Origin: Antilocapra americana
Taxonomy: Eukaryota > Chordata > Mammalia > Artiodactyla > Antilocapridae
DNA length: 64,000 bases
Assembly (NCBI GenBank): GCA_007570785.1
Contig: ML660201.1
Span: 47,358,949-47,422,948, forward strand
Direction of reading: 5' to 3'
Below, piece after piece: positions 43,281 through 55,204 of this stretch. A program made the translations under genes and the position numbers. Under the pieces are notes generated by a model. That model did no database searches. It was not told the origin of the DNA and saw nothing but the letters and a program-made list of their open reading frames with translations. Within the stretch, counting starts at the first letter, position 1. Each line of letters starts with the position of its first letter.

Positions 43281-44345
43281 AAATGCAAATCAAAACTACC
43301 ATGAGGTACTAGTTCAGACTGGTCAAAAATGGCCATCATTAAAGTGAAAAGTGGAAGCAAAGTCGCGTCCAACTCTTTGGGACCCCATGGACTGGGGCCT
43401 ACCAGGATCCTCCGTCCATGGGATTTTCCAGGCAAGAGAACTGGAGTGGAACATTTCCTTCTCCAGGGGATCTTCCTGACCCAGGGATCAAACCCAGGTC
43501 TCCTGCATTGTAGGCAGATGCTTTACCATCTGAGCCACAGGGAAGTCCAGCTATCATTAAATGGTCTATAAATAACAACTGCTATAGAGGGTGTGGAGAA
43601 AATGGAACAGTCCTACAATGTTACTGGGAATGTAAGTTGGTGCAGCCACTATGTTGGAAATTATTATGGAAACCTGATGAATATTCATCACAAAACTAAA
43701 AACAGAAACGCCAAGTGATTTAGCAAGCTTTGGCATATATTCAGACAAAACTCTAATTCCAATAGTTATATGCATCCTTTATGTTCACAGCAGTAGTGTT
43801 TACAATAGCCAAGATGTGGAAACAGTGTAAATGTCCATCAGCATAGCAAAACGGTAAAGATATGGTACATATACACAATGGAATACTACTCTTCCATAAA
43901 AAAGAAGGAAATAATGCCATTTTCAGCAATGTGGGTGTAAGTAGAGATTATCATACTAAATGAATTGTCAGAAAGACAAATACTATAAGTTATCACTTAT
44001 ATGTGGAATATTAAATATGAGCCAAATGAACTTGTCTTAGAAATAGATACAGGATCAAGGTCCTAGAGAAGAGACTGGTGGTTGCCAAGCAGGAGATCGG
44101 GGGAGGGATGGACTGGGATACTGGGTTTAGGACATTAAAGCAATTATATATAGAACGGATAAACAAAAAGTTCCCTATATGGCACAGGGAACTATATTCA
44201 GTATACTATGAAAAACTATAATGGTAAAGAGTAATTTAAAAAGATTATATATATATTTGCAACGGAATCACTTTGTTATACAGCAGAAACTAACACACCA
44301 TTGTAAGTCAGCTGTACTTCAATTGAAAAATTGATTAAAAGATTT
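43281..44345 (+). mobile_element. Sense L1 3' segment with nested SINE
   Basis: Sense ORF2-tail and 3'UTR of L1 (gaaatgcaaatcaaaactac, ccaagatgtggaaacagtgt, catatggcacagggaac-like) runs to an A-rich end at about 44345. An antisense Bov-tA SINE occupies about 43343-43550, with ATCATTAAA duplicated on both sides. Confidence 0.88.
43343..43550 (-). mobile_element. Antisense Bov-tA SINE nested in L1
   Basis: From gtccaactctttgggacccc to ctgagccacagggaagtcca, bounded by CCATCATTAAA (43332-43342) and CTATCATTAAA (43551-43561). Confidence 0.92.
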
Positions 44346-44458
44346 TCTTTGAATTGAAAAATATAAAATAAAATTATTGCAAGGCAATAAATCTTTATGA
44401 TTTAGAGTCAGCTAAGATTTCTTCTGTATGATACAGAGAGCAAAAGATTTGAAAAGGA

Positions 44459-44720
44459 GACTTCCCTGGTGGTCCAGAGGTTGTGAATCTGCCTGCCGGT
44501 GCAGGGGACAGGGGTCTGACCTCTGGTCTGGGCAGATTCCACGTGTTGCAATGAAGCTTGTGCACCACAGCTACTGAGCCTGTGCTCTGCAACAAGAGAA
44601 ACCACTGTGATGAGAAACCTGCTCTGCACAACCCTGCTCACCACACTAAGAGAAAGCCCGTGCACAGCAACAGAGACCTAGTGCAGTCAAAGATAAATGA
44701 ATAAAAATAAAATCATAAAA
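44459..44720 (+). mobile_element. CHR-type SINE
   Basis: Sense copy: gacttccctggtggtccaga head, agctactgagcctgtgctct body, and an A-rich tail. Confidence 0.8.
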
Positions 44721-44788
44721 AAGACTTGAGAGGAAATCTGCTAGGTTTACGTATATATTAGTTCTTTATATTTCACCCTATAGTTTTC

Positions 44789-45403
44789 TTTTTCTTTTTT
44801 TTTTTTTATTGTTTTTGCCATACATTGTCATGATATCACCATGGGTTTACATATGCTTCCCCTCCGGAACCCCCCTCCCTCCTCCCTCCCCCCCGGGAAA
44901 TCTCGCTGCACCAGCCCCGAGCATCAATCCTGGGCTGGTGATTGATTAGACACATGACAATTAACATGCTTCAATGCCCTTCTCCCATATCATCCCACCC
45001 TTACCCTCATCCACAAAGTCCACGAGTCTATTCTATACATCTGCGTTTCTTTTGCTGTCTCGCATGTTGGGTTCTCGTTACCGTCTTTCTAAATTCCATA
45101 TATATGCGTTAATATACTGTATTGTTGTTTTTGCTTCTGGCTTACTTCACTCTGGATAATGGGCTCCAGTTTCGTCCATCTGAGTAGAATTGCTTCAAAT
45201 GAATTTTTTTTTAATGCTGAGTAATATTCCATTGTGTATATGTACCACAGCTTTCTTATCCATTCCTCAGTTGATGGGCATCTAGGTTGCTTCCATGTCC
45301 TGGCTATTGTAAACAATGCAGCGATGAACATTGGGGTACACATGGCTCTTTCAATTCTGGTTTCCTCGGTGTATATGCCCAGCAGTGGGATTGCTGGGTC
45401 ATA
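44789..45403 (-). mobile_element. Young 5'-truncated L1 insertion, 22-base target-site duplication
   Basis: The antisense L1 3' end begins with a long T tract (reverse of poly(A)), then tgccatacattgtcatgata and ctgcaccagccccgagcatc, ending in the ORF2 tail. Identical flanks 44766-44787 and 45404-45425 give a long perfect target-site duplication. Confidence 0.94.
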
Positions 45404-46061
45404 TTATATTTCACCCTATAGTTTTCCCTCAAAAACACTGGAAATAACTTCTCATCTAAACAGAATTCTCCCATGTTAAGAAAAATTAAAGCTGCACAAT
45501 AGTCTATTATGTGGCTATACCATAGTAACTTAAACAGTCTCTTAGATTTGGGCAGTGAGGCAGTTTCTAATATTCGGCAATTACAACTAATGCTGTAAAA
45601 AACAACCAGTCTATTTTTAATCACTGAAGGTGTACTGTCCATAAATTTCCTTTGTGGCATAGGCAGTTCAAAGGATCCAAGTATATACAATTTGTTAGAT
45701 ATTGCCAAAGATAAACTCGAGAAGGACAGGCAACAATCTGGAAGAAAATACTTGTAAAGTATGTAAAAGATAAGACCTCTATGCACAGTGTGAAAAAATC
45801 TCAAGAAAGGCAATTTAGATGAGGACAAGCAAGCAATTTATGAAAATAAAAGGTAACTCTGTGAAGATGCAAACCAAATGACTAATGAACTCAAAAAAAC
45901 ATAAACTTTGCAAGTAAAGGGAGGATACTGAGAATGTAAATCTTTCATATATACTGTTTTGGGGAATATAAATTGAGAGCCATTTTGGAAAGACTTTTGA
46001 AAGCTATTGCAAGGACTGTGGACATACTCCAAAATCTAGCAATTCTTCTATGTATTTATAC

Positions 46062-46274
46062 TTCCCTGGTAGCTCAGTGGTAAAGAATCTGTCTGCCAAT
46101 GCAGGGGGTGTGGGTTTGATCCCTGGGTTTGGAAGATGCCCTGGAGAAGGAAAACAAAAAAAATGCATTTCCGTATTCTTGCCTGGGAAACTCCCATGGA
46201 CAGGGGAAACCTGGTGGTCTATAGTCCATACAGTCACAAAGAGTTGGACACAGCTTAAAAGCTAAACAACAACA

Positions 46275-46310
<36 letters not shown>

Positions 46311-46312
46311 CT
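46062..46312 (+). mobile_element. Bov-tA SINE with (AC)n(AT)n tail
   Basis: Sense SINE 46062-46262 followed by an AC run and a short AT run. Confidence 0.9.
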
Positions 46313-46415
46313 CCTCAAATAATCTTTTGAAAATGGCTTTTATCCCTTCATTAATTTTCCTATGTAGAAATTTTAAATCTTTAGGGAAAGCTTAAAGTCA
46401 CAAAACAGGGCTTAC

Positions 46416-46614
46416 CAGCTTGGTGTCTGATCACTCTTTGTGCATTCCAGGTAACAGCATCTCTTGAGGTATGGATAACAGCATCCCTCTTCCCACGTGA
46501 ACACATGGATGGGGTAAGGACATAGAGAGAATCCTTCAAAGGATACCAGGGTGTGAGTGGCCCTGAACCAAAGTCAGAGCAATGACTTGCCGATGATCCT
46601 CTTGTGGTTGTATT
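46416..46614 (-). pseudogene. FBXW12: FBXW12 pseudogene, distal WD40 exon
   Basis: On the - strand the exon opens after CTTCTAG, reads IQPQEDHRQVIAL, then DSLYVLTPS in another frame, and IHVFTWEEG followed by YPYLKRCC in a third. In order these match the human FBXW12 stretch containing EDHQ, CYVLTTS and VYMWEEG. The frame change near 46510 fits a short deletion (about 10 bases) relative to the human order. The donor GTAAGC at 46410-46415 is intact. FBXW12 is an F-box/WD40 substrate adaptor of SCF ubiquitin ligases. This copy cannot encode the domain. Confidence 0.72.
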
Positions 46615-46834
46615 CTAGAAGATACAGACTTGACAAGAAGATTAAAGATACACGGCTTGAAGATTAATAGAAGTAGAAAAGCTGCCAGGGGGCCTAGAAG
46701 AGGGACTAGCCAAAAGAATTAGGAGCAGACATGGTCCATGATGTAAGTGTTTCTCTAGGTGTACTCTAGGTGAACTCATTTCAGGGTGTACTTTCAGCAG
46801 CTGCAATGGCTCTTGATTTAATTCTTACTAGAAA

Positions 46835-47045
46835 GTCAAAGTGTTAGTCACTCAGTCGTGTGGGACTCTTTGTGACCGCATAGACCAAAACCGGCCAGGC
46901 TGCTCTGTTCATGGGATTCTCCAGGCAAGAATACTGGAATAGGTAGCCATGCCCTCTTCCAGGGGATCTTCCCAACCCAGGGATTGAACCCAGGTCTCCT
47001 GCATAGCAGGCAGATTCTTTACCATCAGAGCCACTAGGGAAGCCC
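46835..47045 (-). mobile_element. Antisense Bov-tA SINE
   Basis: From cactcagtcgtgtgggactc to agagccactagggaagccca. Confidence 0.92.
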
Positions 47046-48099
47046 AACCTTGGGGGAAACAGAAGCCAAGTGCCAGCTTCCAGTTGGCAGAGCCTCTTCG
47101 GGGTCATAAATCAGAGCATGATTTGGGGGCCTTTTATGACTATTTTGTCCCATAATGCTAGGAATGCTCATTCCCAGGTATGGCAAAGATTTTTCTAATT
47201 GGCTACTCAATGTGCCATTAAGAACTGTACCTTGCAAGTAGCAGAAGTTCTGCACCATACTGCCTTACTAGTAGTCTCTTATGGTTCAGGAAAATAATCC
47301 CTCTTGATGCTTCTTCCCATATCTAGAGTTACACTGTTATAATCATTGATCTCATATGGAAGTATATATCATCATTTTATCAAAGACTCAGTCACACATT
47401 TAGTAATGGAAGAGACAACAATTTTGTAAAACAGGCAAAGTCAATAATATAGATAGCAGTAATAGTAAGTAAGTAACAATTAAAATAAAGAACTTCCATG
47501 ACATGTATTCCAGAATATACCTAGGTGATCTGACTTAGTCTGTTGAATGATTACAGCAAGGTGTTAATCTCCTGGCTATAGATCATGGAGCATCTGATCT
47601 TTATCCAAAGACTGATTGTGAAGTTAGGCTTCAGAAACAAACATAGAATGTCCCTTTTAATAACTTAATTAAATTTAGTAGCAAACAATATAACATAACA
47701 ACAAGGAACTATCTCAGAAGTGAGTCTTGGTAAACACAGACCTTAATTAACAAAACTAGAATTTAATATTTAGTGACACTTATTTTTTCCATTGTGAGGG
47801 CATTAACCCTACAGCCAGGGGAAGCTTTAACCCATCAAATAAAAAATGAGATTTACCAAAGAGCCAGGAAAACCCAAGCACCCATCTTGGAATTCCCATA
47901 GCTTCTGACTGATTTACAGTTATTGTTTATCCATTTCAAATTCCTTGATTTAGGAGTAGGCTGTTGACATGTTTTAAGGACATTAGGATAGCAGAAGTCT
48001 GACAATGAGGGGTTAATTTTTGTAGAAGTTGAATGAGCTTTATCTGCATGTGCCATAATCTTCATAGATCTTTGTGAAAGCATGATCTTCGGTGACATG
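47046..48099. other. AT-rich interval, no gene recognised
   Basis: Unique-looking sequence between two repeats, within the span of the decayed FBXW12. The reverse frames 47034-47258 and 47853-48098 show no resemblance I trust. An ancient endogenous-retrovirus origin is possible by texture only. Confidence 0.35.
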
Positions 48100-48912
48100 C
48101 TTTCTTTAGCGTCAATTCTTCAAAAGCATCAATTCTTCAGTGCTCAGCTTTCTTTATAGTCCAACTCTCACAGCCATACATGACCACTGGAAAAAGCATA
48201 GCTTTGACTAGATGGACCTTTGTTGGCAAAGTAATGTCTCTGCTTTTTAATATGCTGTCTAGGTTGGTCATAACTTTCCTTCCAAGGAGTCAGTGTCTTT
48301 TAATTTCATGGCTACAGTCACCGTCTGCAGTTTTGGAGCCCCCCCAAATAAAGTCTCTCACTGTTTCCACTGTTTCCCCATCTATTTCCCATGAAGTGAT
48401 GGGACCGGATGCCAAGATCTTAGTTTTCTGAATGTTGAGTTTTAACTTTTTTCACTCTCCTCTTTCACTTTTATCAAGAGACTCTTTAGTTCTTCTTCAC
48501 TTTCTGCCATAAGGGTGGTGTCATCTGCATATCTGAGGTTATTGATCTTTCTCCTGGCAATCTTGATTCCAGCTTGTGCTTCATCCAGCCCAGCATTTCT
48601 CATGATGTACTCTGCCTAAAAGTTAAATAAGCAGGGTGACAATATACCGCCTGGATGCTCTCCTTTCCCAATTTGGAACCAGTCTGTTATTCCATGTCCA
48701 ATTCTAACTGTTGCTTCTTGACCTGCATACAGATTTCTCAGGAGGAGAAGGTCATGACAGAGGATGAGATGGTTGGATGGCATCACCAACTCAATAGACA
48801 TGAGTCTGAGTAAGCTCTGAGAGTTGGTGATGGACAGGGAAGTCTGGTGTGCTGCAGTCCATGGGGTTGCAAAGAGTCGGACATGACTGAGCGACTGAAC
48901 TGAACTGAACTT
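48100..48912. mobile_element. BovB LINE with 5' inversion (twin-priming structure)
   Basis: Bases 48100-48735 are antisense BovB; the left end is the more 3' part (tgctcagctttctttatagt) and the right end the RT region (reverse strand RNLYAGQEATVRIGHG). At about 48736 the orientation flips to sense BovB 3' end (gatgagatggttggatggca to gactgagcgactgaactgaa). This inverted-plus-sense arrangement is what twin priming leaves. Confidence 0.85.
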
Positions 48913-49721
48913 TACCAAAGTAATAAGATTTTAAAAACAAATAGAAATCACTTAAAAGCAAATAAATTCACATATTTTGCTATCAAAAGTTAACATTCCT
49001 AGAAAACTTTTTCTCTTAATAGAGAGAGAAAACCAAATTCCAGTCTGGTACCAGCTTGTAGTCACTGTGAAACAACAGTTTTTCACTTAGCTACAGTCAC
49101 AGTAAAAAATTTCAAAGGCAGTTCGATGCCTTTAGTAAACTTGTACTATGCACCCTACTTTTCTTAAGCAACCATGAAGTGTCCTTTATATCAGCTCTCT
49201 GTAGACTGGTAAACGTTAATCACCCAAAGCTCTTATTGCATTTTTTTCTTAAAAGTTCCTTCAGACTGAGTTACTTTCCTTGCTGACAAACTTGCAACAG
49301 ATATAATAAGACCTTCCTGCTGGAAGGGTGGCATTTGGTGACTGGCTAGGGTTACTATAGGGTGAGCAGTAGGCTGGGTATTTTCTCTAATATGGGGTCA
49401 GGGAGCTGGCTGGTTTAGATCTGGGGGGGCTCATGGCAAAGGGGCTATGGGGCTCAGTCAGTTCCAGAGATGGCCCTGAGGTGGGGCTCTGCATCCGTGG
49501 CCCGGGTACAAGGCACTGCACCTGTGACCTTGGGATAGGGCTCCACATAGAGGGCAGAAGCATGGGCATTAGGGTCAAGTTGGCAGGGGTCAGCCACCAG
49601 CTGAAGAACTCTTTGGCACCCTCAACACAGACAGACCTATTGACACACATTTATAGATTAAAAAAGAAGGCACCTGTGTATTGGGGGAGAAAACCAGCAC
49701 TTCTCCCGTGGCATAGCCTAC
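48913..49721. other. Unassigned DNA inside the FBXW12 remnant
   Basis: AT-rich to 49380, then GC-richer. No repeat or exon was recognised. The open frames here (49387-49650 on -, 49433-49846 on +) have no family resemblance. Confidence 0.35.
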
Positions 49722-49835
49722 CTCGGATGACTATCCAGCCCCTAGTCCTCTCAGTTGTTAGATCAAAAGTAGCAAATTCCATCTTTTTGAAACATCAGTG
49801 CTACCCGGTGTGTCCTTCTATGGATCCAGCAGGCT
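49722..49835 (-). pseudogene. FBXW12: FBXW12 pseudogene exon with internal frameshift
   Basis: The exon opens after GATGCAG. It first reads ACWIHRRTHRVALMFQ, then in a different frame KKMEFATFDLTTERTRGW, and ends IVIRG before GTAGGC. Human FBXW12 has ACW..NRITLMSQ and KKTEFITFDLTT in a single frame, with a few residues between them. The copy here has lost those bases by a deletion that is not a multiple of three. Splice sites still look usable. The neighbouring exon remnants lie in the same order and on the same strand. Confidence 0.8.
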
Positions 49836-50345
49836 CTGCATCATGATGAAAATGGGAGGGAGATAGGGGAGCTTTACCTTCTGACTTCTCAGTAAGCACT
49901 CCGTGAAGAATAGCTATGGAGAGATGACTGCCCATGTCGTCAGACAGGACAGGAGTGACTCCAGAACAACCTCCTTCAAAAGCCTCAGTTTGTAACTGAG
50001 CTTTATTTTGAATCCAGGAAGCACTGAGTGGTCACTGCTTATCACTTGGTAACTGGGTAACTGTTTGCCAACCCTGCCTGTTGTGGACAGACATAGAGCA
50101 GTGTCCCTGAAGCTTTTCTTCTTGCCAAGGTGGACCCCTGATCAAGAGGCTGGCTGAACAGAAGGGGAGATCTTGGAGAACTAGTCAAGTTCTATTTTGC
50201 TTTTGCTGTCTTCCCTCTTAGCTCCTTATTCTCTGGGACCCAGTACACATTAGCCATGCTAAAAATGGCCTGCTTACAGGCTAGAGATTTTTTCAGAGTG
50301 ACATTCAGAGCTGATGTATTTTTGTTCACTTCTGGACTTCTTTGT
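49836..50345. other. Unassigned intronic-type DNA
   Basis: No repeat or exon recognised. It lies between two FBXW12 remnants. Confidence 0.35.
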
Positions 50346-50548
50346 GGGCTTCCCTGGTGGCTCAGATGGTAAAGAATCTGCTTGCAATGCAGGAGACCAG
50401 GGTTCAGGCCCTGGGTCAGGAAGATCCCCTGGAGAAGGAAATGGCAACCCTCTCTAGAATTCTTGCCTGGAGAATTCCAAGGACAGAGGAGCCTGGTGGG
50501 CTACAATCCATGAAGTTGCAAAGAGTCAGACACGATTGAGTGACTTTC
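50346..50548 (+). mobile_element. Bov-tA SINE
   Basis: Sense full-length copy from gggcttccctggtggctcag to agtcagacacgattgagtga. Confidence 0.93.
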
Positions 50549-50873
50549 ATTACCTTTGTATTTCCAGCCAAAGTAAATAAAAAATAAAGTAAGGAAAGCA
50601 AAAGTGAATAAGGTTCCTGAAGATCCTTATGTCTTGATATCTTTTACCCTCCTCTGTCTCTCTGGCTGATTAAGGCTTCATGAGCAAATTTTTATTAAGA
50701 AACGTTTGTCTTTGCAACTGGATATCATTGCTTTGGAGGACATTGTTTCTTGGCTATAGGAATGGATTCAAAATGTGATGTAGCCTTGGAGAGGTGGGAG
50801 CAGTATGTCTGGTTCTTACTAAGTTCTGTGGAAGTTTCACTAAGTTTTTCTAATATTGCTTAATCTCAGCTAC

Positions 50874-51070
50874 CTAAAGCTGGACCCTCTCCTGCCGAAG
50901 TTAGCAGAGTAGCACCTGTCTTTGGCAAGATGTGTTCATGTGTCTCAGAAGCAGAGATGCATTTCTTGCCAGGAGAGCTGTGTAGCAAACCAGCACTGCA
51001 TTGAAATGCATTCACTTCAGAAACGTTCCTCAACTCAGGCCCTGTCAATGTGTAGATGTCACCTTCACAG
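50874..51070 (-). pseudogene. FBXW12: FBXW12 pseudogene exon (WD40 region), frame open
   Basis: After the acceptor CTTTGGCAG the - strand reads CEGDIYTLTGPELRNVSEVN, then AFQ and LLHSSPGKKC, and ends before GTAGCT. Human FBXW12 has GDIYTF, LRDVSKVTAFQ and LLHCSPDKK at the matching places. The reading frame is open through the 197-base exon, so this piece alone does not look broken; the pseudogene call rests on the sibling exons. The start could be a little earlier, since the frame continues upstream. Confidence 0.78.
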
Positions 51071-51221
51071 CTGCCAAAGCAAAGATGAAACCAAAGCATC
51101 ACTATCATGCCCATGGAAAGAGACACGAAATCCTCAAGGACACAGGAAACAGTACCGTCAGCTGCAAGATATGCCACCATTTCTTTAATCACATAATGGA
51201 GGTTCAAACCTCTGACCAGGA

Positions 51222-51475
51222 CTTCCCCGGTGGTCCAGTGGATAAGAATCTGCCTGCCAATGCAGGGGCACAGGTTCGGTCCCTGGTCCAGGAAGATTCC
51301 ACATGCAGTGCAACTAAGTCCATGCACTGAAACTATGGAGCCCGCGTGCCCGGAGCACATGCTCTACAAGAGAAGCCACCACAGTGAGAAGCCCGAGCAC
51401 TGCAACTGGAGAAGCTTGCATGCGGCAGCGAAGATGCAGCCTAGCCAAGACAAATAAATAAATGAAATATTTAGA
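51222..51475 (+). mobile_element. CHR-type SINE
   Basis: Sense head gacttccccggtggtccagt, body ccacagtgagaagcccgagc and A-rich tail. Confidence 0.8.
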
Positions 51476-51727
51476 AAGCAAAAAATTAAGTAAGACCTCT
51501 GATTAGTCTACCTCACAAAGTTTGGGGGATAATCCCAAGAAATAACATTTTGTAAGCACTGAAGTACTTTCTCAAAGATAATTATTCTCTCAATGTCTCC
51601 CCAAAACCATATCTCCTTGTCCCCACATAGTCCTTGTCCAAGCTCATGTACTATATAATACTGCACACTTCAAAGAAGAGACATAGGTATGAAATAATTC
51701 AGAAAAAATTTTTTTAGAAGAATGGCT

Positions 51728-51990
51728 GGCGGCTTCCCTGGTGGATCAGTGGTAAAGCCTCTGCTTGCCAATGCAGAAGAGTTGGATCCCCAGTCTGGGA
51801 AGATCCCACATGCTGCTAAGGGCAGCTAAGCCCGTGTGCCACAACTACTGAACCACATGCCCCCTAGAGTCTGTGCTCAGCAAAAACAGAAACCACCACA
51901 TCGTGACTAGTTAGCAGCCCCTACTTTCCACAACTAGAGGACAGCCTGTGAAGCAAGAACACCCAGCGCAGCCAAAAAGAATAAATACAC
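51728..51990 (+). mobile_element. CHR-type SINE
   Basis: Sense head ggcttccctggtggatcagt, body gtgccacaactactgaacca and tail cccagcgcagccaaaaagaa. Confidence 0.8.
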
Positions 51991-52004
51991 AAACATCTTA
52001 CATA

Positions 52005-53400
52005 AAAAAGAATGCCTGGGGCAATGTACTTAAAGTAGGTCAAAGCCCAAGATGGTATAGAGGTTTGTGTGGCCAACATTTACTTCTCAGCATACGTGAT
52101 AGGAATGACTCCAAGAAGACAGGGGATTGAATGGAAGTAGGAAGTCAAGAGATACCTGGAGTAACAGGCACGCTTGGCCTTGGAGTACAAAATGAAGTAG
52201 GGCAAAGGCTAACAGAGTTTTGCCAAGAGAATGCACTGGTCATAGAAAACACCCTCTTCCAACAACACAAGAGACGATTATACACATGGACATTCCCAGA
52301 TGCTCAATACTGAAATCAGATTGATTATACTGTCTGCTGCCAAAGGTGGAGAAGCTCTATACAGTCAGAAAAAAACAAGACCTGAAGCTGACTGTGGCTC
52401 AGATCATGAGCACCTTATTGCAAAATTCAGACTGAAATTGAAAAAAGTAGGGAAAACTACTAGGCTATTCAGGTATGACCTAAATCAAATCCCGCATCAT
52501 TATACAGTGGAGGTGATGAATAGATTCAAGGGATTAAGTTTGGTAGAGAGAGTGTCTGAAGAACTATAGACAGAGGTTCATAACATTGTACAGGAGGTGG
52601 TGACCAAGACTATCCCAAAGAAAAAGAAATGCAAGAAGGCAAAGTGGTTGTCTGAGGAGGCTTTACAAATAGCTGAGAAAAGGAGAGAAGTGAAGGCAAA
52701 GGAGAAAGGGAAAGATACACCAAAATGAATGCAGCGCTCCAGAGAATAGCAAGGATAAGAAAGCCTTCTTAAGTGAACAATAAAAAGCAGTAGAGGAAAA
52801 CATTAGAATGGGAAAGACGAGAGATCTCCTCAAGAAAATAAGAGACATCAAATTAACACTTCATGAAAAGATGGGCACGATAAAGGACAGAAAGAGCAAG
52901 GACATACCAGAAGCTAAGAAATTAAGACAAGATGTCAACAATACACACAAGAACTATACAAAAAAGACCTTAATGACCCAGATAACCATGATAATGTGAT
53001 CACCCACTTAAGAGCCAGACATTCTGGAGTGTGAAGTCAAGTGGGCCTTAGGAAGCATTACTGCAAACAAAACTAGTGGAAGTGATGGAATTCCAGTTGA
53101 GCTATTTCAAATCCTAAAAGATGATGCTGTTAACATGCTGCACTCAACATACCAGCAAATTTGGAAAACTCAGCAGTGGTCACAGGACTGGAAAAGGTCA
53201 GTTTTCATTCCAATCCCAAAGAATGCTCAAACTACCGCACGACTGCACTCATGTCACACGCTAGCAAAGTAATGCTCAAAATTCTCCAAGCCAGGCTTCA
53301 ACAGTACATGAACCATGAACTTCCAGATGTTCAAGCTGGTTTTAGAAAAGGCAGAGGAACCAGAGATCAGATTGCCAACATCCATTGGATGTGGTGACTA
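52005..53400 (+). mobile_element. BovB LINE, truncated at both ends, endonuclease to RT start
   Basis: Sense BovB protein blocks occur in order in broken frames: ENTLFQQHKRRLYTWTFPDA, SDHEHLIAKFRLKLKKVGKT, MGKTRDLLKKIRDIKLTLH, ECSNYRTTALMSHASKVMLK and DVQAGFRKGRGTRDQIANI. Frame changes and stops separate them. It stops abruptly within the reverse transcriptase, and no 3' end follows. It sits in an intron of the FBXW12 remnant. Confidence 0.93.
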
Positions 53401-53930
53401 ACTTCCTTTAGAAAAAGTTATTTAAGAGAGTATCCTTCTAGTCTCTTCTTTCCCCAGCTTGAGATGTAACTGACATACACCACTGTATGAGTACTCTAGC
53501 AGACTTTTATTTCATCATGTCCCTGCTAATGCTTATTTTCATAAAAGAGTATTTATCATAGTTCAGAAGATGCTGTGTGTGAAGATCATTGTCTAATTTT
53601 TTAAGGGGAAGAGAGAGAAATACAAACAGGGAAAGCAAATAAAGTACAACAGTTCGGGAACCACTTTGCATTCTTCCAGCTTCATATTCAGTGCTTCTTG
53701 CACCACATTTGCTCCTCCAGATCTCAGACCTTTGTGGTCCTTGGAAGTAAGCTGAGTTAGAGACAAATTTCTGAAAAAGCCAATATAACAAATGTCAGTA
53801 GCTGACAGAGAAGCAGTAGAATAGATAACAGAGATGCTTGATGACTAAAGATTGCTTATTTTACAAAGTCATTTCATACTACCAATAGCATGTGTAAGCT
53901 TAGGTATAGAAATAGACATTAAAAAGTGAA
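53401..53930. other. Unassigned DNA with a possible FBXW12 exon start near 53770 (-)
   Basis: On the - strand a good acceptor (GGCTTTTTCAG) precedes a few bases resembling the start of the missing FBXW12 exon (KFVSN). The match fails soon after, so I do not call an exon. Confidence 0.3.
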
Positions 53931-55065
53931 TTCTCATGTGGGGAGAATGGAACTCTCCTAGACTGTTGGTGGGAGTGTAAATTGGTACAGGCACTATGGG
54001 GAACAGTCTGGAGGTTTCTTAAAAAACTAATAACAGAACTAGCATATGACCCTGCAATCCCACTCCTGGGCATATATCCAGAGAAATGGTCCAAAAGGAT
54101 GCCTGCACCCCCGTGTTCATTGCAGCACTGTTTATAATAGCCCAAGACACAGAAGCAACCTAAATGTTCCTCAATAGAGGAATGGAAAAGGAGGGTGTGG
54201 TACACAGATACAGTGAAATATTACTCAGCCATGAAAAAAGAAGAAATAATGCCATTTGCAGCAACATGGATGGAACTAGAACTGCCATACTAAGTGAAGT
54301 CAGACAGACAGAGCAGGAGAAATATCATATGGCATCTCTTACGTGCAGAATGTAAAAAGAAATGATGCAAAGGAACTTATTCACAAAAGAGAAACAGGCT
54401 CACAGACTTAAGAGATGAACTTCTGGTTGCTGGGGAAAGGATGAGGGGAAGTGAAAGTGAGTTTGACATCGACCCGCACAAACTGCTATATTTAAAATAG
54501 ACACCTGGGCTTCCCTGGGGGCTCAGTGGTAAAGAATCCACCTGCCAATGCAGGAGACAATCCCTGATCCAGGAAGATCCCACGTGCTGTGGAGCAACGA
54601 AGCCCGGGCACAGCAACTATTGAGTCTCTGCACTATAGCCTGGGAGCCCCAACCACCGAGCCCACGTGCTGCAATTTCTGAAGCCTGCACGTTACAGCCT
54701 GCGCTCTGCAACAAGAAAACCCACACAAAGAGAAGCCGTGTACAGCTGGAGAGCAGCCCCCACTCACCGCAACTAGAGAAAAATCCACACAGAGACAAAG
54801 ACCCACCTAGCCAAAAATAAATAAATAAATAACATGATTTAAAAAATAAAATAAAATAAAATAGATAACCAGTAAGGCCTTACTGTACAGCACAGGGAAC
54901 TCTGTTCAAAATTACCTGTCAGCGTGGACGGGAGGGGAGTTTCTGGGGAGAATGGATACGTGTATATGTATGGCTGAGTCCCTTTGTTGTCTACTTGAAA
55001 CTATCACAACATTGTTAATCAGTTATAATCTAACATAAAACAAAAAGTTTTTACAAATTGAATTC
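53931..55065 (+). mobile_element. Sense L1 3' segment split by a CHR-type SINE
   Basis: L1 ORF2 tail and 3'UTR (gagaatggaactctcctaga, ccatttgcagcaacatggat) run to 54506. A CHR SINE fills 54507-54825, and L1 continues with tactgtacagcacagggaac to about 55060. Confidence 0.88.
54507..54825 (+). mobile_element. CHR-type SINE nested in L1
   Basis: Head gggcttccctgggggctcag, body agcccgggcacagcaactat and tail of ATAA repeats. Confidence 0.82.
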
Positions 55066-55204
55066 AGCTTCTAGAGTCTAAACGAAAAGGTCACAGGTAG
55101 AACACCTGATTTGAAATCTTGTTCCTGTTACCAATTCTGAGTATCATTTTCCTCCCAGCACTTGTTTCTTGCAATTTAACAGGACAGACACAGACAAGCA
55201 TTAA

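Noticed and set aside
45304..45828. 174-residue reverse-strand frame
   Set aside because: It spans the edge of a young L1 and older repeat-like DNA; no conserved motif and no splice context.
52131..53397. Functional BovB coding region
   Set aside because: Frames are broken by stops and shifts, and the element ends inside its reverse transcriptase.
53507..53791. Possible missing FBXW12 exon
   Set aside because: A good acceptor and the first few codons resemble the expected exon, but the following sequence does not match, so I left it uncalled.
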